A stretch of DNA of 64,000 nt, taken from positions 372,001 to 436,000 of the forward strand of contig NZ_BMTP01000003.1 of NCBI RefSeq assembly GCF_014649735.1. The letters are read 5' to 3'. Shown here piece after piece: positions 26,807 to 36,000 of the stretch. Origin of the DNA: Streptomyces lavendofoliae. GTDB taxonomy: Bacteria; Actinomycetota; Actinomycetes; Streptomycetales; Streptomycetaceae. How positions within the stretch are numbered: the first letter of the stretch is position 1; every line of letters begins with the position of its first letter. The translations under genes were made by a program, and so were the position numbers. The notes under the pieces were generated by a model that did not search any database, had not been told where the DNA came from, and worked only from the letters and a program-made list of their open reading frames with translations.

Positions 26807-28078
26807 GTGGGCCTTGTCGTGCAGAAGTACGGAGGCTCCTCCGTTGCCGATGCCGAGGGCATCAAGCGCGTCGCCAAGCGAATCGTCGATGCCAAGAAGA
26901 ACGGCCACCAGGTGGTCGTCGTGGTTTCGGCGATGGGCGACACGACGGACGAGTTGATCGATCTCGCCGAGCAGGTATCCCCGATCCCTGCCGGGCGTGA
27001 GTTCGACATGCTGCTGACCGCCGGAGAGCGGATCTCCATGGCCCTGCTGGCCATGGCGATCAAAAACCTGGGCCACGAGGCCCAGTCGTTCACGGGCAGC
27101 CAGGCGGGCGTCATCACCGACTCCGTCCACAACAAGGCGCGCATCATCGATGTCACGCCGGGCCGGATCCGTACGGCGCTGGACGAGGGCAACATCGCCA
27201 TCGTCGCGGGCTTCCAGGGCGTCTCCCAGGACAAGAAGGACATCACCACCCTCGGCCGCGGCGGGTCGGACACGACCGCCGTCGCGCTCGCCGCGGCGCT
27301 CGACGCCGAGGTGTGCGAGATCTACACCGACGTCGACGGTGTCTTCACCGCCGACCCCCGGGTCGTGAAGAAGGCCCGGAAGATCGACTGGATCTCCTTC
27401 GAGGACATGCTGGAGCTCGCCAGCTCCGGCTCCAAGGTGCTGCTGCACCGCTGCGTCGAGTACGCACGCCGTTACAACATCCCGATCCACGTCCGGTCGT
27501 CCTTCTCGGGACTCCAGGGCACGTGGGTCAGCAACGAACCGCGAGGGGACCGCAAGGTGGAGCAGGCCATCATCTCCGGTGTCGCCCACGACACGTCCGA
27601 GGCGAAGATCACGGTCGTCGGAGTGCCGGACAAGCCGGGCGAGGCCGCCGCGATCTTCCGCACCATCGCGGACAACGAGATCAACATCGACATGGTGGTG
27701 CAGAACGTGTCCGCCGCGTCGACCGGGCTGACCGACATCTCCTTCACCCTGCCGAAGGCGGAGGGCCGCAAGGCCATCGACGCCCTGGAGAAGCAGAAGG
27801 CCCTCATCGGCTTCGAGTCGCTGCGCTACGACGACCAGATCGCCAAGATCTCCCTCGTCGGCGCGGGCATGAAGACCAACCCGGGGGTCACCGCCGGCTT
27901 CTTCGAGGCGCTGTCCGACGCGGGCGTGAACATCGAGCTGATCTCGACCTCCGAGATCCGCATCTCGGTCGTCACCCGTGCCGACGACGTCAACGAGGCC
28001 GTCCGCGCCGTCCACACCGCCTTCGGTCTCGACTCCGACTCCGACGAGGCCGTGGTGTACGGGGGCACCGGACGGTGA
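26807..28078 (+). CDS. ask: Aspartokinase, alpha subunit (full-length)
   Basis: 423 residues from GTG 26807 (GCGAGGAG upstream). It phosphorylates aspartate, the first step to lysine, threonine, methionine and diaminopimelate. The N-terminal amino-acid kinase domain carries [25 protein letters not shown] and [14 protein letters not shown]. Two C-terminal ACT domains follow from about residue 255 ([38 protein letters not shown]) for feedback inhibition. It is followed 16 bp later by an asd-like gene, the usual actinobacterial pair. Confidence 0.97.
   Translation: MGLVVQKYGGSSVADAEGIKRVAKRIVDAKKNGHQVVVVVSAMGDTTDELIDLAEQVSPIPAGREFDMLLTAGERISMALLAMAIKNLGHEAQSFTGSQAGVITDSVHNKARIIDVTPGRIRTALDEGNIAIVAGFQGVSQDKKDITTLGRGGSDTTAVALAAALDAEVCEIYTDVDGVFTADPRVVKKARKIDWISFEDMLELASSGSKVLLHRCVEYARRYNIPIHVRSSFSGLQGTWVSNEPRGDRKVEQAIISGVAHDTSEAKITVVGVPDKPGEAAAIFRTIADNEINIDMVVQNVSAASTGLTDISFTLPKAEGRKAIDALEKQKALIGFESLRYDDQIAKISLVGAGMKTNPGVTAGFFEALSDAGVNIELISTSEIRISVVTRADDVNEAVRAVHTAFGLDSDSDEAVVYGGTGR
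27557..28078 (+). CDS. Likely internal translation product: aspartokinase beta subunit
   Basis: In-frame GTG at codon 251 of ask is preceded by GAGGGGA with 7-base spacing and would give a 173-residue protein consisting of the two ACT domains. Aspartokinases of corynebacteria and mycobacteria are known alpha2beta2 enzymes whose beta subunit starts from an internal in-frame codon at this position (just before the ILTGVAHD-type sequence, here [18 protein letters not shown]). That it is used here is inferred from sequence only. Confidence 0.6.
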   Translation: MEQAIISGVAHDTSEAKITVVGVPDKPGEAAAIFRTIADNEINIDMVVQNVSAASTGLTDISFTLPKAEGRKAIDALEKQKALIGFESLRYDDQIAKISLVGAGMKTNPGVTAGFFEALSDAGVNIELISTSEIRISVVTRADDVNEAVRAVHTAFGLDSDSDEAVVYGGTGR

Positions 28079-28094
28079 CGAACCGGTGGAGCCG

Positions 28095-29153
28095 GTGACG
28101 CACCGCAAGCCGGCGCTCGCGGTCGTGGGAGCGACCGGGGCCGTCGGCGCGGTGATGCTCCAGATCCTGTCGCAGCACGCCGACGTGTGGGGCGACATCC
28201 GCCTGATCGCCTCCCCGGGCTCGGCCGGCCGCAAGCTGGCCGTCCGCGGGGAGGAGGTCGAGGTGCTCGCGCTGTCCGAGGAGGCCCTCAAGGGCGCCGA
28301 CGTGGCGTTGTTCCTGGTGCCGGAGGCGGTCGCCGCCCAGTGGGCGCCGGTCGCCGCGGCCGGGGGCACCCTGGTGGTGGACGCCTCGCCGGCGTTCCGG
28401 GAGGACCCGGACGTCCCGCTGGTCGTCCCCGAGATCAACCGGCACTGCGTACGCGTACGCCCGCGCGGGATCATCGCGTGCCCGGGCGACACCACGCTGG
28501 CGCTGATCGTCGCGGTGGGCGCGTTGCACGCCGAGTTCGGTCTGAGCGAGCTGGTCGTCTCCGCGTACCAGGCCGCCAGCGGCGCCGGGCACGGCGGGGT
28601 CACCGCGCTGCGCGAGCAGCTGTCGCTGGTCGCCGGTACGGAGCTGGGCACCTGCCCGGGCGACGTGCGCCGGGCCGTCGGCGACGACACGGGGCCCTTC
28701 CCCGCCCCGCTCGCGCTGAACGTGGTGCCCTGGTCGGGTTCCCTCCAGGAGGGCGGCTGGTCCTCGGAGGAGCTGCGCGTCCGCGGCGAGACCCGCAGGA
28801 TCCTGGACCTGCCGGATTTGAGCGTGACGGCGACCTGCGTCCGCGTCCCCGTCGTGAACGCCCACTCGGTTTCGGTGCACGCGCGCTTCGAGCGCGAGGT
28901 GTCGGTCGGCCGGGCGCACGAGATCCTGGCGACCTCCCCCGGTGTGGTGCTGTACGACGACCCGTCCTCCGGGGACTTCCCGACGCCGGCCGACGTCGTG
29001 GGCACCGACCCGACGTGGGTGGGGCGGGTCCGCAGGTCGCTGGACGACGACCGGGCGCTGGAGATGTTCGTCTGCGGCGACAATCTGCGCAAAGGTGCCG
29101 CCTTGAACGCCGTGCAGATCGCCGAGGCGCTGGCCGCCGAGTTCTCGGCCTGA
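28095..29153 (+). CDS. Aspartate-semialdehyde dehydrogenase-like protein lacking the catalytic Cys
   Basis: 352 residues from GTG 28095 (GGTGGAG before it; GTG 28086 also possible). NADP loop VVGATGAVGAVML and the rest of the Asd fold are clear: YQAASGAG, NVVPWSGSLQEGG, RGETRRIL, CVRVPVVNAHS with the active-site His. The position of the invariant catalytic motif N-P-N-C-T-T reads CPGDTT (residues 129-134), so Asp replaces the nucleophilic Cys. It therefore should not make the usual acyl-enzyme intermediate. It sits 16 bp behind ask; another asd elsewhere would have to supply the pathway. Confidence 0.85.
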   Translation: MTHRKPALAVVGATGAVGAVMLQILSQHADVWGDIRLIASPGSAGRKLAVRGEEVEVLALSEEALKGADVALFLVPEAVAAQWAPVAAAGGTLVVDASPAFREDPDVPLVVPEINRHCVRVRPRGIIACPGDTTLALIVAVGALHAEFGLSELVVSAYQAASGAGHGGVTALREQLSLVAGTELGTCPGDVRRAVGDDTGPFPAPLALNVVPWSGSLQEGGWSSEELRVRGETRRILDLPDLSVTATCVRVPVVNAHSVSVHARFEREVSVGRAHEILATSPGVVLYDDPSSGDFPTPADVVGTDPTWVGRVRRSLDDDRALEMFVCGDNLRKGAALNAVQIAEALAAEFSA

Positions 29154-29447
29154 TCCCGGCGTAAACGGCGGTGAACGGCTCGTCAGATCTTTGTAGGATC
29201 TGTGAACGCCCTGTGATCAAGTCTTCGACCGGTGCCACTTGAACTGGGGCGATGGCATGTTCGACGATGCTTTTCCCCTTGCCGCAACCGGTGGTCGGGC
29301 GGGAAGCGTCTATGCGGTCGCCCCTACGTGGCGCTCGTCAATTCGGGGCATTGGGGAAGAGCGGGTACGCATGAGGGCAAACGTCGCACCGTCAAAAGCG
29401 GCTGCGTGCGCGTACAACCCTGACGGGGGGAAGCGTGTCCAACAGGC

Positions 29448-30149
29448 GTGGCAGAGGTACTCGACATCGCAGCGGTGGTTCCGTTCCGCACCCGTGCGGC
29501 CGGAGCCGGGACCGGGGCAGGCATGGGCGCGGTGCGCCCGCGGCCCCGTCAGCCCGGCGGCATGCCGGTGATCGCGCCCATGCCCGCTGCTAGGCGTACG
29601 ACCCGCATCCCGTCCCAGCGCGGTGCCCAGAGCGCCGACGAGACGACGGTGATCGCGGGCACGACCGTCGACCACCTCACCGAGACCTACCGCGCCCACT
29701 ACCGGTCGCTGCTGGGTCTCGCCGCGCTGCTGCTGGACGACACCGCCTCGTGCGAGGACGTCGTCCAGGAGGCGTTCATTCGCGTCCACTCGGCGCGGCG
29801 CCGCGTACGTGACCCCGAGAAGACCCTCGCGTACCTGCGCCAGACCGTGGTCAACCTGTCCCGGTCCGCGCTCCGCCGCCGCATCCTCGGTCTGAAGCTG
29901 CTCTCCAAGCCGATGCCCGACATGGCGAGCGCGGAGGAGGGCGCGTACGACCAGCTGGAGCGCGACGCGCTGATCAAGGCCATGCGCGGCCTCCAGCGGC
30001 GCCAGCGCGAGGTCCTGGTCCTGCGGTACTTCGCGGACATGACCGAGGCACAGGTCGCGGAGACGCTGGGCATATCGCTCGGCTCGGTCAAGGCGTACGG
30101 GTCACGTGGCATCGCGGCGCTGCGCGTCGCCATGGAGGCCACCGCATGA
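29448..30149 (+). CDS. SigE-family ECF RNA polymerase sigma factor
   Basis: 233 residues from GTG 29448, with a ~75-residue low-complexity basic N-terminal extension. Sigma region 2 begins at YRAHYRSLLGLAALLLDD and contains the -10 recognition segment DVVQEAFIRVH. Region 4 is LQRRQREVLVLRYFADMTEAQ then VAETLGISLGSVKAYGSRGI. The stop overlaps the following membrane-protein gene, the usual place for a regulator of the sigma factor. The start is uncertain; conserved sequence only begins near residue 70. Confidence 0.88.
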   Translation: MAEVLDIAAVVPFRTRAAGAGTGAGMGAVRPRPRQPGGMPVIAPMPAARRTTRIPSQRGAQSADETTVIAGTTVDHLTETYRAHYRSLLGLAALLLDDTASCEDVVQEAFIRVHSARRRVRDPEKTLAYLRQTVVNLSRSALRRRILGLKLLSKPMPDMASAEEGAYDQLERDALIKAMRGLQRRQREVLVLRYFADMTEAQVAETLGISLGSVKAYGSRGIAALRVAMEATA

Positions 30150-31336
30150 CGGAGCACAAGCACGGGTTCGGGCAGGACGGACCCGACGGGCCGGACGGGC
30201 CGTTGAACGAGAACGACCGGACTGGGAACGAAATTGTGAACAACGGGCCGGAAAACGATCTCCCGGACCATGACGAGTTCGGCGTCGACGAGCTGGCGCT
30301 GCGCCGTATGCTGCACGGCGCGGTGCAGGACCTCCAGCCCGCCGACGGCACCCTGGACCACCTCCGACGGGCGGTTCCCGCCCGGCGCGCGCGCAAACGC
30401 CAGGCCCTGGTGGGCGTGGCCGCCGCGGCGCTGCTGTTCGGCACGGCGGTGCCCGCGTTCGTGCATGTCGCGAGCGCCGACGGCACCTCCGACGACCGCC
30501 CCGTGAACGCCGGCCACGGCGAGCAGGTCCAGGGCGGCACGGGCGACGAGAGCGGCGGCACGGGAGGCGGACCGGGTGCTCCCAGCTCCGGTACCGGCCG
30601 GGGGACGAGCGGCGCCGGCGAGAGCGGCGAGGACACCCCGGCCACGCCCGGCGAGCCCGCGACCGGTACCTCGGACGGCACCGTGGGCGGTACGGCGGCG
30701 CCCGACAGTTCGGTGCCGGACACCGTGCCGGTGTGCGAGGCGGGCCAGCTCGGCGTGGCCGCCGCGGAGGCCGGCCGGCCCGATGCCGAGGGCAAGGTGT
30801 ACGGGACCTTCCGCATCGCCAACGTGTCGGGAACCGACTGCTCGATCACCGGCACCGGCGGCGTGGCCTTCCAGGTGGCGGGTGCGGCCGACGCCGCGAA
30901 GATCATGGTCGTCGGCCATGCGGCGGGCGACCCGGCGACCGGGCTGCCCGACCCGTCCCAGGAGTCGTCGGCGCCCCTGCTGCTGAAGCCCTCGAACGCC
31001 TACGAGGTGAAGTTCGCCTGGGTGCCGAGCGAGACGTGCCCGGTGAGCGGCGGCGGCAGTGGCGGCACCGGCGGTGCCAACGGCGGCGGCGAACCCTCGC
31101 CCGACCCGACGCCGTCCGCGGACGACCAGGCGTCGGACTCGGCCGGTTCGGACACCACGGCGGGCGCGGCGGTCGAGCCGCAGCTCGCCAAGGCGGACGA
31201 CGGCGAGGGCACCCGCGCGGAGGGTGCCGTCACGGTCACGCACACCGCGGAACCGGGCGCCCCGGCGGCGGAGGCCACCATCCCCAACGCCTGCGCCGGC
31301 ACCATCTACCGGACCGGCCTGCTGCCCACGCCGTAG
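30146..31336 (+). CDS. Single-TM protein, probable regulator of the adjacent sigma factor
   Basis: 396 residues, ATG overlapping the sigma stop (ATGA). The cytoplasmic N-terminus (~85 residues) contains DELALRRMLHGAVQDLQPADGT, like the N-terminal helices seen in sigma-partner proteins, but there is no ZAS zinc motif. One TM helix (LVGVAAAALLFGTAVPAFVHV) leads to a large Gly/Thr/Ser-rich extracytoplasmic part with four cysteines in a DUF4232-like beta region (VCEAGQLGVAAAEAGR...CSITG). Anti-sigma function is inferred from position, not from a motif. Confidence 0.7.
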   Translation: MTEHKHGFGQDGPDGPDGPLNENDRTGNEIVNNGPENDLPDHDEFGVDELALRRMLHGAVQDLQPADGTLDHLRRAVPARRARKRQALVGVAAAALLFGTAVPAFVHVASADGTSDDRPVNAGHGEQVQGGTGDESGGTGGGPGAPSSGTGRGTSGAGESGEDTPATPGEPATGTSDGTVGGTAAPDSSVPDTVPVCEAGQLGVAAAEAGRPDAEGKVYGTFRIANVSGTDCSITGTGGVAFQVAGAADAAKIMVVGHAAGDPATGLPDPSQESSAPLLLKPSNAYEVKFAWVPSETCPVSGGGSGGTGGANGGGEPSPDPTPSADDQASDSAGSDTTAGAAVEPQLAKADDGEGTRAEGAVTVTHTAEPGAPAAEATIPNACAGTIYRTGLLPTP

Positions 31337-31616
31337 GCCCCGGCGGCGCCGGGCGACCGCGCGGGACGAGCCCTCCGAGGGCTCACCGGCGCCACCTCCG
31401 GGGCGGCGGTCGCGCCGACGGAAGCCCCGCCCCCCGGCGCCCCGACCCGTTACGCGTGGGCCACCGGCTACCGGCGGGCACCGCCACGCCGTCGCCCGCC
31501 ACGCGCAGGTCGGCCGCCACCAGCAGGGCCCCGCCACGCGCGGGCCGCCTCACCAGCGGGCACCCGCCACGCGAACCCGCCTCCAGTGGGCGCCGCCGCG
31601 CGAACGTCACCCCGCG

Positions 31617-32474
31617 CTACGCGGACTCCACCGACTCCACCCGCTCCACCGGACCGGTCCCGTCCACCGGACCGGTCCCGTCCGCCGCCGGGCTCGCCGG
31701 GGCACCGGCCGGGCTCGCCGGGGCCGGGGCCGGCGCGAGGCCGAGGGCCTCGTCCCGGGCCTGCTCGGCCTCCCGGCGGAACAGGCGGAACCACATGAAG
31801 AGCACGAAGCCCGCGAAGACGAACCACTCACCGGTGTACCCGAGGTTCTGGAACGCCTTCAGGTCCAGCCCGCTGCCCTCCGGGGCGGACGCCGGGACGG
31901 GGGTCAGGCCCGCCGGGGCGTCCGTCAGGGTCACCCAGGCGTCGTAGACGTCGTCCTGGACGACGTTCACCAGGGACGCCGCGCTGATCATGCCGACCTG
32001 GCCCGGCGGGAGGGCGCCCGACGCGTGCACGCCGGCGCTCCCGGTGTGCTCCGAGGCCTGGAGGGCTCCGGTCACCGTGACCTCGCCGGCCGGCGGCGCC
32101 GGCACCTTGCCGCCGGCGGGCAGCCACCCGCGAACCACCGGCAGGGACTTCCCGCTCCCGGTGCGCAGCAGCGTCAGGACGTACGAGCCGTCCTCGCCGT
32201 CCAGCTGCCGCTCCGGGACCAGGAACTGCGCCCCGTACCGCCCCGTCGCCGTGGCATGGCGCCCCGAGGTCTCCTTGTCGACCGGCAGCAGCTCGTCGAG
32301 CGGCGCGGCCTTCACCGAGCCGGGGTCCGGCCGCCGCTCCGCCTCCTGGTGCGAGTCGACGCGGTCCTCGAACCTGCCGAGCTGCCAGGTCCCCATGAAG
32401 ACGCAGAAGGGGATCGCCAGCACGACGAAGATGTTGATCCCCCACCAGCGGGGCGTCGTCAGGAACCGGTACAC
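31617..32474 (-). CDS. SURF1-family cytochrome oxidase assembly protein
   Basis: 285 residues from GTG 32474 with GTGGGGGT upstream. TM1 near residues 11-29 (WGINIFVVLAIPFCVFMGTWQLGRF; the Trp-Gln-x-x-R motif is present), an extracytoplasmic SURF1 domain (GRYGAQFLVPERQL, VVRGWLPAGG) and TM2 near residue 225. It assists haem a/haem-copper oxidase assembly in the membrane. The C-terminal tail is Pro/Ala/Gly repeats encoded by a repetitive GC tract. Confidence 0.92.
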   Translation of the reverse strand: MYRFLTTPRWWGINIFVVLAIPFCVFMGTWQLGRFEDRVDSHQEAERRPDPGSVKAAPLDELLPVDKETSGRHATATGRYGAQFLVPERQLDGEDGSYVLTLLRTGSGKSLPVVRGWLPAGGKVPAPPAGEVTVTGALQASEHTGSAGVHASGALPPGQVGMISAASLVNVVQDDVYDAWVTLTDAPAGLTPVPASAPEGSGLDLKAFQNLGYTGEWFVFAGFVLFMWFRLFRREAEQARDEALGLAPAPAPASPAGAPASPAADGTGPVDGTGPVERVESVESA

Positions 32475-32496
32475 ACCCCCACGGTACGGAACACCG

Positions 32497-34308
32497 TCAC
32501 CTCTCCTCCTCCCGGGTCCCCAGATGCCGGGCCGCGAAGGCCAGCTCCAGCCGCACCTGCTTGATCCGCTCCTCCACCACGAGCGAGCCGTGCCCCGCGT
32601 CGTACCGGTACACCTCGTGGACCGCGTCCCTGGCGGCGAGCCGGTCCACGTAGTTGTCGATCTGGCGGATCGGGCAGCGCGGGTCGTTCACGCCCGCCGA
32701 GATGTACACCGGCACCCGCACCCGGTCCACGTAGGTGATCGGGGACGAAGCCTCGAACCGCTCGGGCACCTCTTCCGGCGACCCGCCGAAGAGGGTCCGG
32801 TCCAGCGCCTTCAGGGCCTCCATCTCGTCGTGGTACGCGGTGACGTAGTCCGCGACCGGGACGGCGGCGATGCCCAGCGCCCAGGACTCCGGCTGGGTGC
32901 CGAGACCCAGCAGCGTGAGGTAACCGCCCCAGGAGCCGCCCGTGAGCACCAGCCGGGCGGGGTCGGCCAGGCCGGAGGCCACCGCCCAGTCCCGTACCGC
33001 CGCGATGTCCTCCAGCTCGATCAGCCCGACCCGGTGCTTGAGCGCGTCCGTCCACTCGCGCCCGTAGCCGGTGGAGCCCCGGTAGTTGACCCGGACCACC
33101 GCGTAACCGTGGTCCACCCAGGCGGCGGGGGCGGCGGCGAAGGCGTCGCTGTCGTGCCAGGTGGGACCGCCGTGGATCTCGAACACCGTCGGCAGCGGCC
33201 CCTCCGCGCCCGCCGGACGCTGCACGAGCGCGTGGACGCGCCCGCCCGGCCCCTCGACCCACACGTTCTCCACCGGCACCGACGCGGGCGCCTCCGGCCC
33301 CGGCGGCTCCAGCACGACGCCGCCCGTCGTGGACCGCACCACCGGCGGCCGCTCGGCGGACGACCACAGGTACTCCACGGCCCCGTCCGGCCGCGCCGTC
33401 GCACTCGACACCGACCCGGCCGGGGTGTCGACCCGCACCAGCCGGCCGGTGGCGATCTCGTACCGCCACAGCTCGCTGCGCGCCTCGAAGCTGTGCACGA
33501 CCAGCAGCCCGGACCCGTCCGGGTACCACTCGGCCGACACGTCGCCCGGGAGGTCCAGCCGCAGCTCCGTCTCGGCGCCGGACGCCACGTCCCACAGCAG
33601 CGGCTCCCAGCGCCCCCGCCGCTGGTGGCACACGAGCAGCCGGGTGTCACCGTCCACCGGCGCGAACCCGAGCACGCTCAGCCCCAGCGCCTCCGTCCCG
33701 CCCCGGGTGTCGTCCAGCTCGGCCACCACGGTGCCGTCCGGCCGGACCACCCGCAGCGCCGCGTGCATGGCGTCGCCGTGCTCGGTGTGCTCGACCGCGA
33801 TCAGCGTCCCGTCGTGCGACAGGTCCCCGACGCCGGCCGACTCCCGGTGCCGGTAGATCTCCACCGGCGGCAGCCCCGGCCGTACGACATGGATCGTCGA
33901 GCCGTCCTCGTCCGTCGACCGCCCGACCACCGCCGTGCCGTCCCGCCCGATCGCGAGCCCCGCCGGGTACGAGGGCCGAAGCCCCGGCGCCGCCGGCTCG
34001 TCCTCCCCGCCGGCGAACGGCTGGCGCATCCACACCCCGAACTCGTCGCCGTCGGTGTCCGAGAACCACCAGATCCACTCGCCGTCCGGCGACAGCACCC
34101 CGTCCGTCGTGCCGTTCGGCCGGTCGGTGACCTGCCGCTGCTCGCCGGTGTCCCGGTCCCACGCGTACAGCTCGTACGTCCCGGTCGCGTTGGACACGAA
34201 CAACGCCCTGCCCGGCGCGTCCCACGCCCACTCGGGAAGGGACACCCGCGGAGCCCGGAACCGCTTCTCCCAGTCGGGCACGGTCTGCGTATCTGTCGGC
34301 TCAGTCAT
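32497..34308 (-). CDS. S9-family prolyl oligopeptidase-type peptidase
   Basis: 603 residues from ATG 34308. The N-terminal ~350 residues form a beta-propeller-like domain (repeated DGEWIWWFSDTDGDEFG, DPDGSGLLVVHS-type blades). The C-terminal alpha/beta hydrolase has the nucleophile in LTGGSWGGYLTLLG, Asp in AGVNDPRCPI and His in YDAGHGS. It cleaves short peptides in the cytosol; substrate unknown. It has only a short gap to SURF1 and may be transcribed with it. Confidence 0.93.
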   Translation of the reverse strand: MTEPTDTQTVPDWEKRFRAPRVSLPEWAWDAPGRALFVSNATGTYELYAWDRDTGEQRQVTDRPNGTTDGVLSPDGEWIWWFSDTDGDEFGVWMRQPFAGGEDEPAAPGLRPSYPAGLAIGRDGTAVVGRSTDEDGSTIHVVRPGLPPVEIYRHRESAGVGDLSHDGTLIAVEHTEHGDAMHAALRVVRPDGTVVAELDDTRGGTEALGLSVLGFAPVDGDTRLLVCHQRRGRWEPLLWDVASGAETELRLDLPGDVSAEWYPDGSGLLVVHSFEARSELWRYEIATGRLVRVDTPAGSVSSATARPDGAVEYLWSSAERPPVVRSTTGGVVLEPPGPEAPASVPVENVWVEGPGGRVHALVQRPAGAEGPLPTVFEIHGGPTWHDSDAFAAAPAAWVDHGYAVVRVNYRGSTGYGREWTDALKHRVGLIELEDIAAVRDWAVASGLADPARLVLTGGSWGGYLTLLGLGTQPESWALGIAAVPVADYVTAYHDEMEALKALDRTLFGGSPEEVPERFEASSPITYVDRVRVPVYISAGVNDPRCPIRQIDNYVDRLAARDAVHEVYRYDAGHGSLVVEERIKQVRLELAFAARHLGTREEER

Positions 34309-34435
34309 GCGTCCATGAAACCCGATCGCCCTGACAATCGGTCCGCCCGGTCCCCAACCTGTGGACAACCTCCGGCGCGGGGCCGGATCCCGCCGACGCA
34401 CCCCCCCCCAGGGCGGTCAGGGCCCGGCGCCCGCC

Positions 34436-34909
34436 CTAGCGCTTCCCGGGCGCCACGGGACCGGTGTCCTCGGTGCACAGCGCCCAGATGACGAAGACGG
34501 CGACCGCGATCGAGACGATGGCCCACACCGGCTGGTAGGGCAGCCAGATGAAGTTGGCGATCACGGCGAGCGCGGCCAGCGCCACCCCGATCGCCTTCGC
34601 CCACTCCGCCCCGCTCAGGATGCCCGCGCCGATGACGGCGACCAGCAGGCCGAGCACCAGGTGGATCCAGCCCCAGGCGCTGACGTCGAACGCGAAGACG
34701 TACTGCCCGACGCGCCCGTAGACGTCGTCCTCGGCGATGCCCGCGATGCCCTGGAGCATTCCGAGCACGCCCTCCACCATCATCAGCACACCGGCGAACA
34801 TGACCCCGCCCGTGGCCCACCCGCCGCGGCCCCGGGACTCGCCGGGAGCGGCGTGATGGGCGTACGCGTGGTGCGCGGAGCCCTGCGGCCCCTCGGACAT
34901 ATCGCTCAT
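34436..34909 (-). CDS. Four-TM small membrane protein (DUF7144-like)
   Basis: 157 residues from ATG 34909 with CGGGGG upstream. The first ~30 residues are His/Gly-rich and cytoplasmic (SAHHAYAHHAAPG). Four hydrophobic segments follow, beginning VMFAGVLMMVEGVLGMLQGI and including WGWIHLVLGLLVAVIGAGIL and WAIVSIAVAVFVIWAL. This layout is a common Streptomyces integral membrane family of unknown function. Confidence 0.8.
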   Translation of the reverse strand: MSDMSEGPQGSAHHAYAHHAAPGESRGRGGWATGGVMFAGVLMMVEGVLGMLQGIAGIAEDDVYGRVGQYVFAFDVSAWGWIHLVLGLLVAVIGAGILSGAEWAKAIGVALAALAVIANFIWLPYQPVWAIVSIAVAVFVIWALCTEDTGPVAPGKR

Positions 34910-35193
34910 CCCCCGAGCGTCCCCGCCCACGCGCCACCCGGCGACCCGACACCTCCGAACGGGCGACCCCACCGACCGCGCGGCCGGCCGGTCACCGGGG
35001 GCACGTCGCCCGGACACGACAGGGGATGCCGCCGGGGAATGCGAACCGACGCGGGAATGTCTGTTCGGTCAAATCCGGCTGTGAAGCATGAGAACAGGCC
35101 ACATCCGGCCCTATCCGTTTTCCGGCGCGCGGCCCGACGGCAACATGGTCGGGCTCGAAAGGCGCGCCGCGCCGCGGAGGGAGATCGTCGGGG

Positions 35194-35907
35194 GTGCTGG
35201 TGAATCAGGCGTGGCCGCCATCCACATTCCTCGGCCGGTTGCGGGACGCGACCCGGGAAGAACTTCTGAGCCAGGGCACCCCCATGGCCTATCCGCCGCA
35301 TCGCACCCTGCTCCACCAGGGCGACGGGAGCCGGCACGTCCTGCTGCTCACCAGCGGTGTCGTGAAAGTGGTCGCCAGTTCCGAGAGCGGTTACGACATG
35401 CTGCTCGCCGTCCGGATAGCGGGCGACCTGGTCGGCGAGATGGCCGCCTTCGAGGAACGCCCCAGGTCCGGCACGGTCGTCGCGTGCGGCGACGTCACCG
35501 CGCGGATCATCCAGATGCGGACGCTGGAAAGCTTCCTGTCCCGGCACCCGGACGCCATGCGAGCCGTGCTCCACATGCTGTGCGCACGCCTGCGGTGGGC
35601 CAACCGCCGCCGGATCGACTTCCAGGCCTACGACTCGCTGACACGGCTGGCGCGGGTCCTGGCGGAGCTGTGCCAGGCGTACGCCCAGCCCGCGCCGGAC
35701 AGCGACGGCACCCGGTGCGACCTCGGGGTGACCCTCACACAGAGGGAACTGGCCTCCCTGGCCGGCCTCAAGCTCAACACGGCCGAAAAGAACTTGGCCA
35801 CGCTGACGGCACAGGGACTGGTGGAGCGCAGCTATCGAAACATAACCATCTGTGACGTTCCGAAGCTGCTCGAATTCGCCAAAGTGGCCGCCGACAACCC
35901 GTACTGA
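35194..35907 (+). CDS. CRP/FNR-family transcriptional regulator
   Basis: 237 residues from GTG 35194 (GGAGGGAG upstream). The N-terminal cyclic-nucleotide-binding fold includes TLLHQGDGSRHVLLLTSG and a phosphate-cassette-like segment GDLVGEMAAFEERPRSGTV (Gly-Glu and Arg-Ser present). The C-terminal winged helix is LTQRELASLAGLKLNTAEKN. It stands directly before, and in the same direction as, a cyclase-containing operon, so it may sense the cyclase product or control the operon. Both are inference. Confidence 0.88.
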   Translation: MLVNQAWPPSTFLGRLRDATREELLSQGTPMAYPPHRTLLHQGDGSRHVLLLTSGVVKVVASSESGYDMLLAVRIAGDLVGEMAAFEERPRSGTVVACGDVTARIIQMRTLESFLSRHPDAMRAVLHMLCARLRWANRRRIDFQAYDSLTRLARVLAELCQAYAQPAPDSDGTRCDLGVTLTQRELASLAGLKLNTAEKNLATLTAQGLVERSYRNITICDVPKLLEFAKVAADNPY

Positions 35908-35955
35908 TACGGGATCACCTCACGCGCCCCCTCCTAATCTCTCGGACAGCACTTC

Positions 35956-35974
35956 GTGGGCAGTCTCTGCCCAC
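35956..35974. promoter_or_regulatory. Inverted repeat upstream of the cyclase-like operon
   Basis: GTGGGCAG-TCT-CTGCCCAC, a perfect 8-bp inverted repeat with a 3-base spacer, followed by a further partial half (CACCTGCCC). It lies 27 bp before the cyclase start and overlaps an alternative upstream ATG. It could bind the CRP-like protein encoded just upstream or act as a weak terminator. Confidence 0.55.
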
Positions 35975-36000
35975 CACCTGCCCAGAGAGGAAATGATCGG

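Noticed and set aside
27978..28094. Upstream extension of the asd-like gene into ask
   Set aside because: The extra residues are the shadow of the ask 3' end; the conserved protein begins near 28095.
29154..29447. Gene in the gap before the sigma factor
   Set aside because: Short frames there lack coding bias. The A/T-richer stretch near 29180-29230 looks like a promoter region instead.
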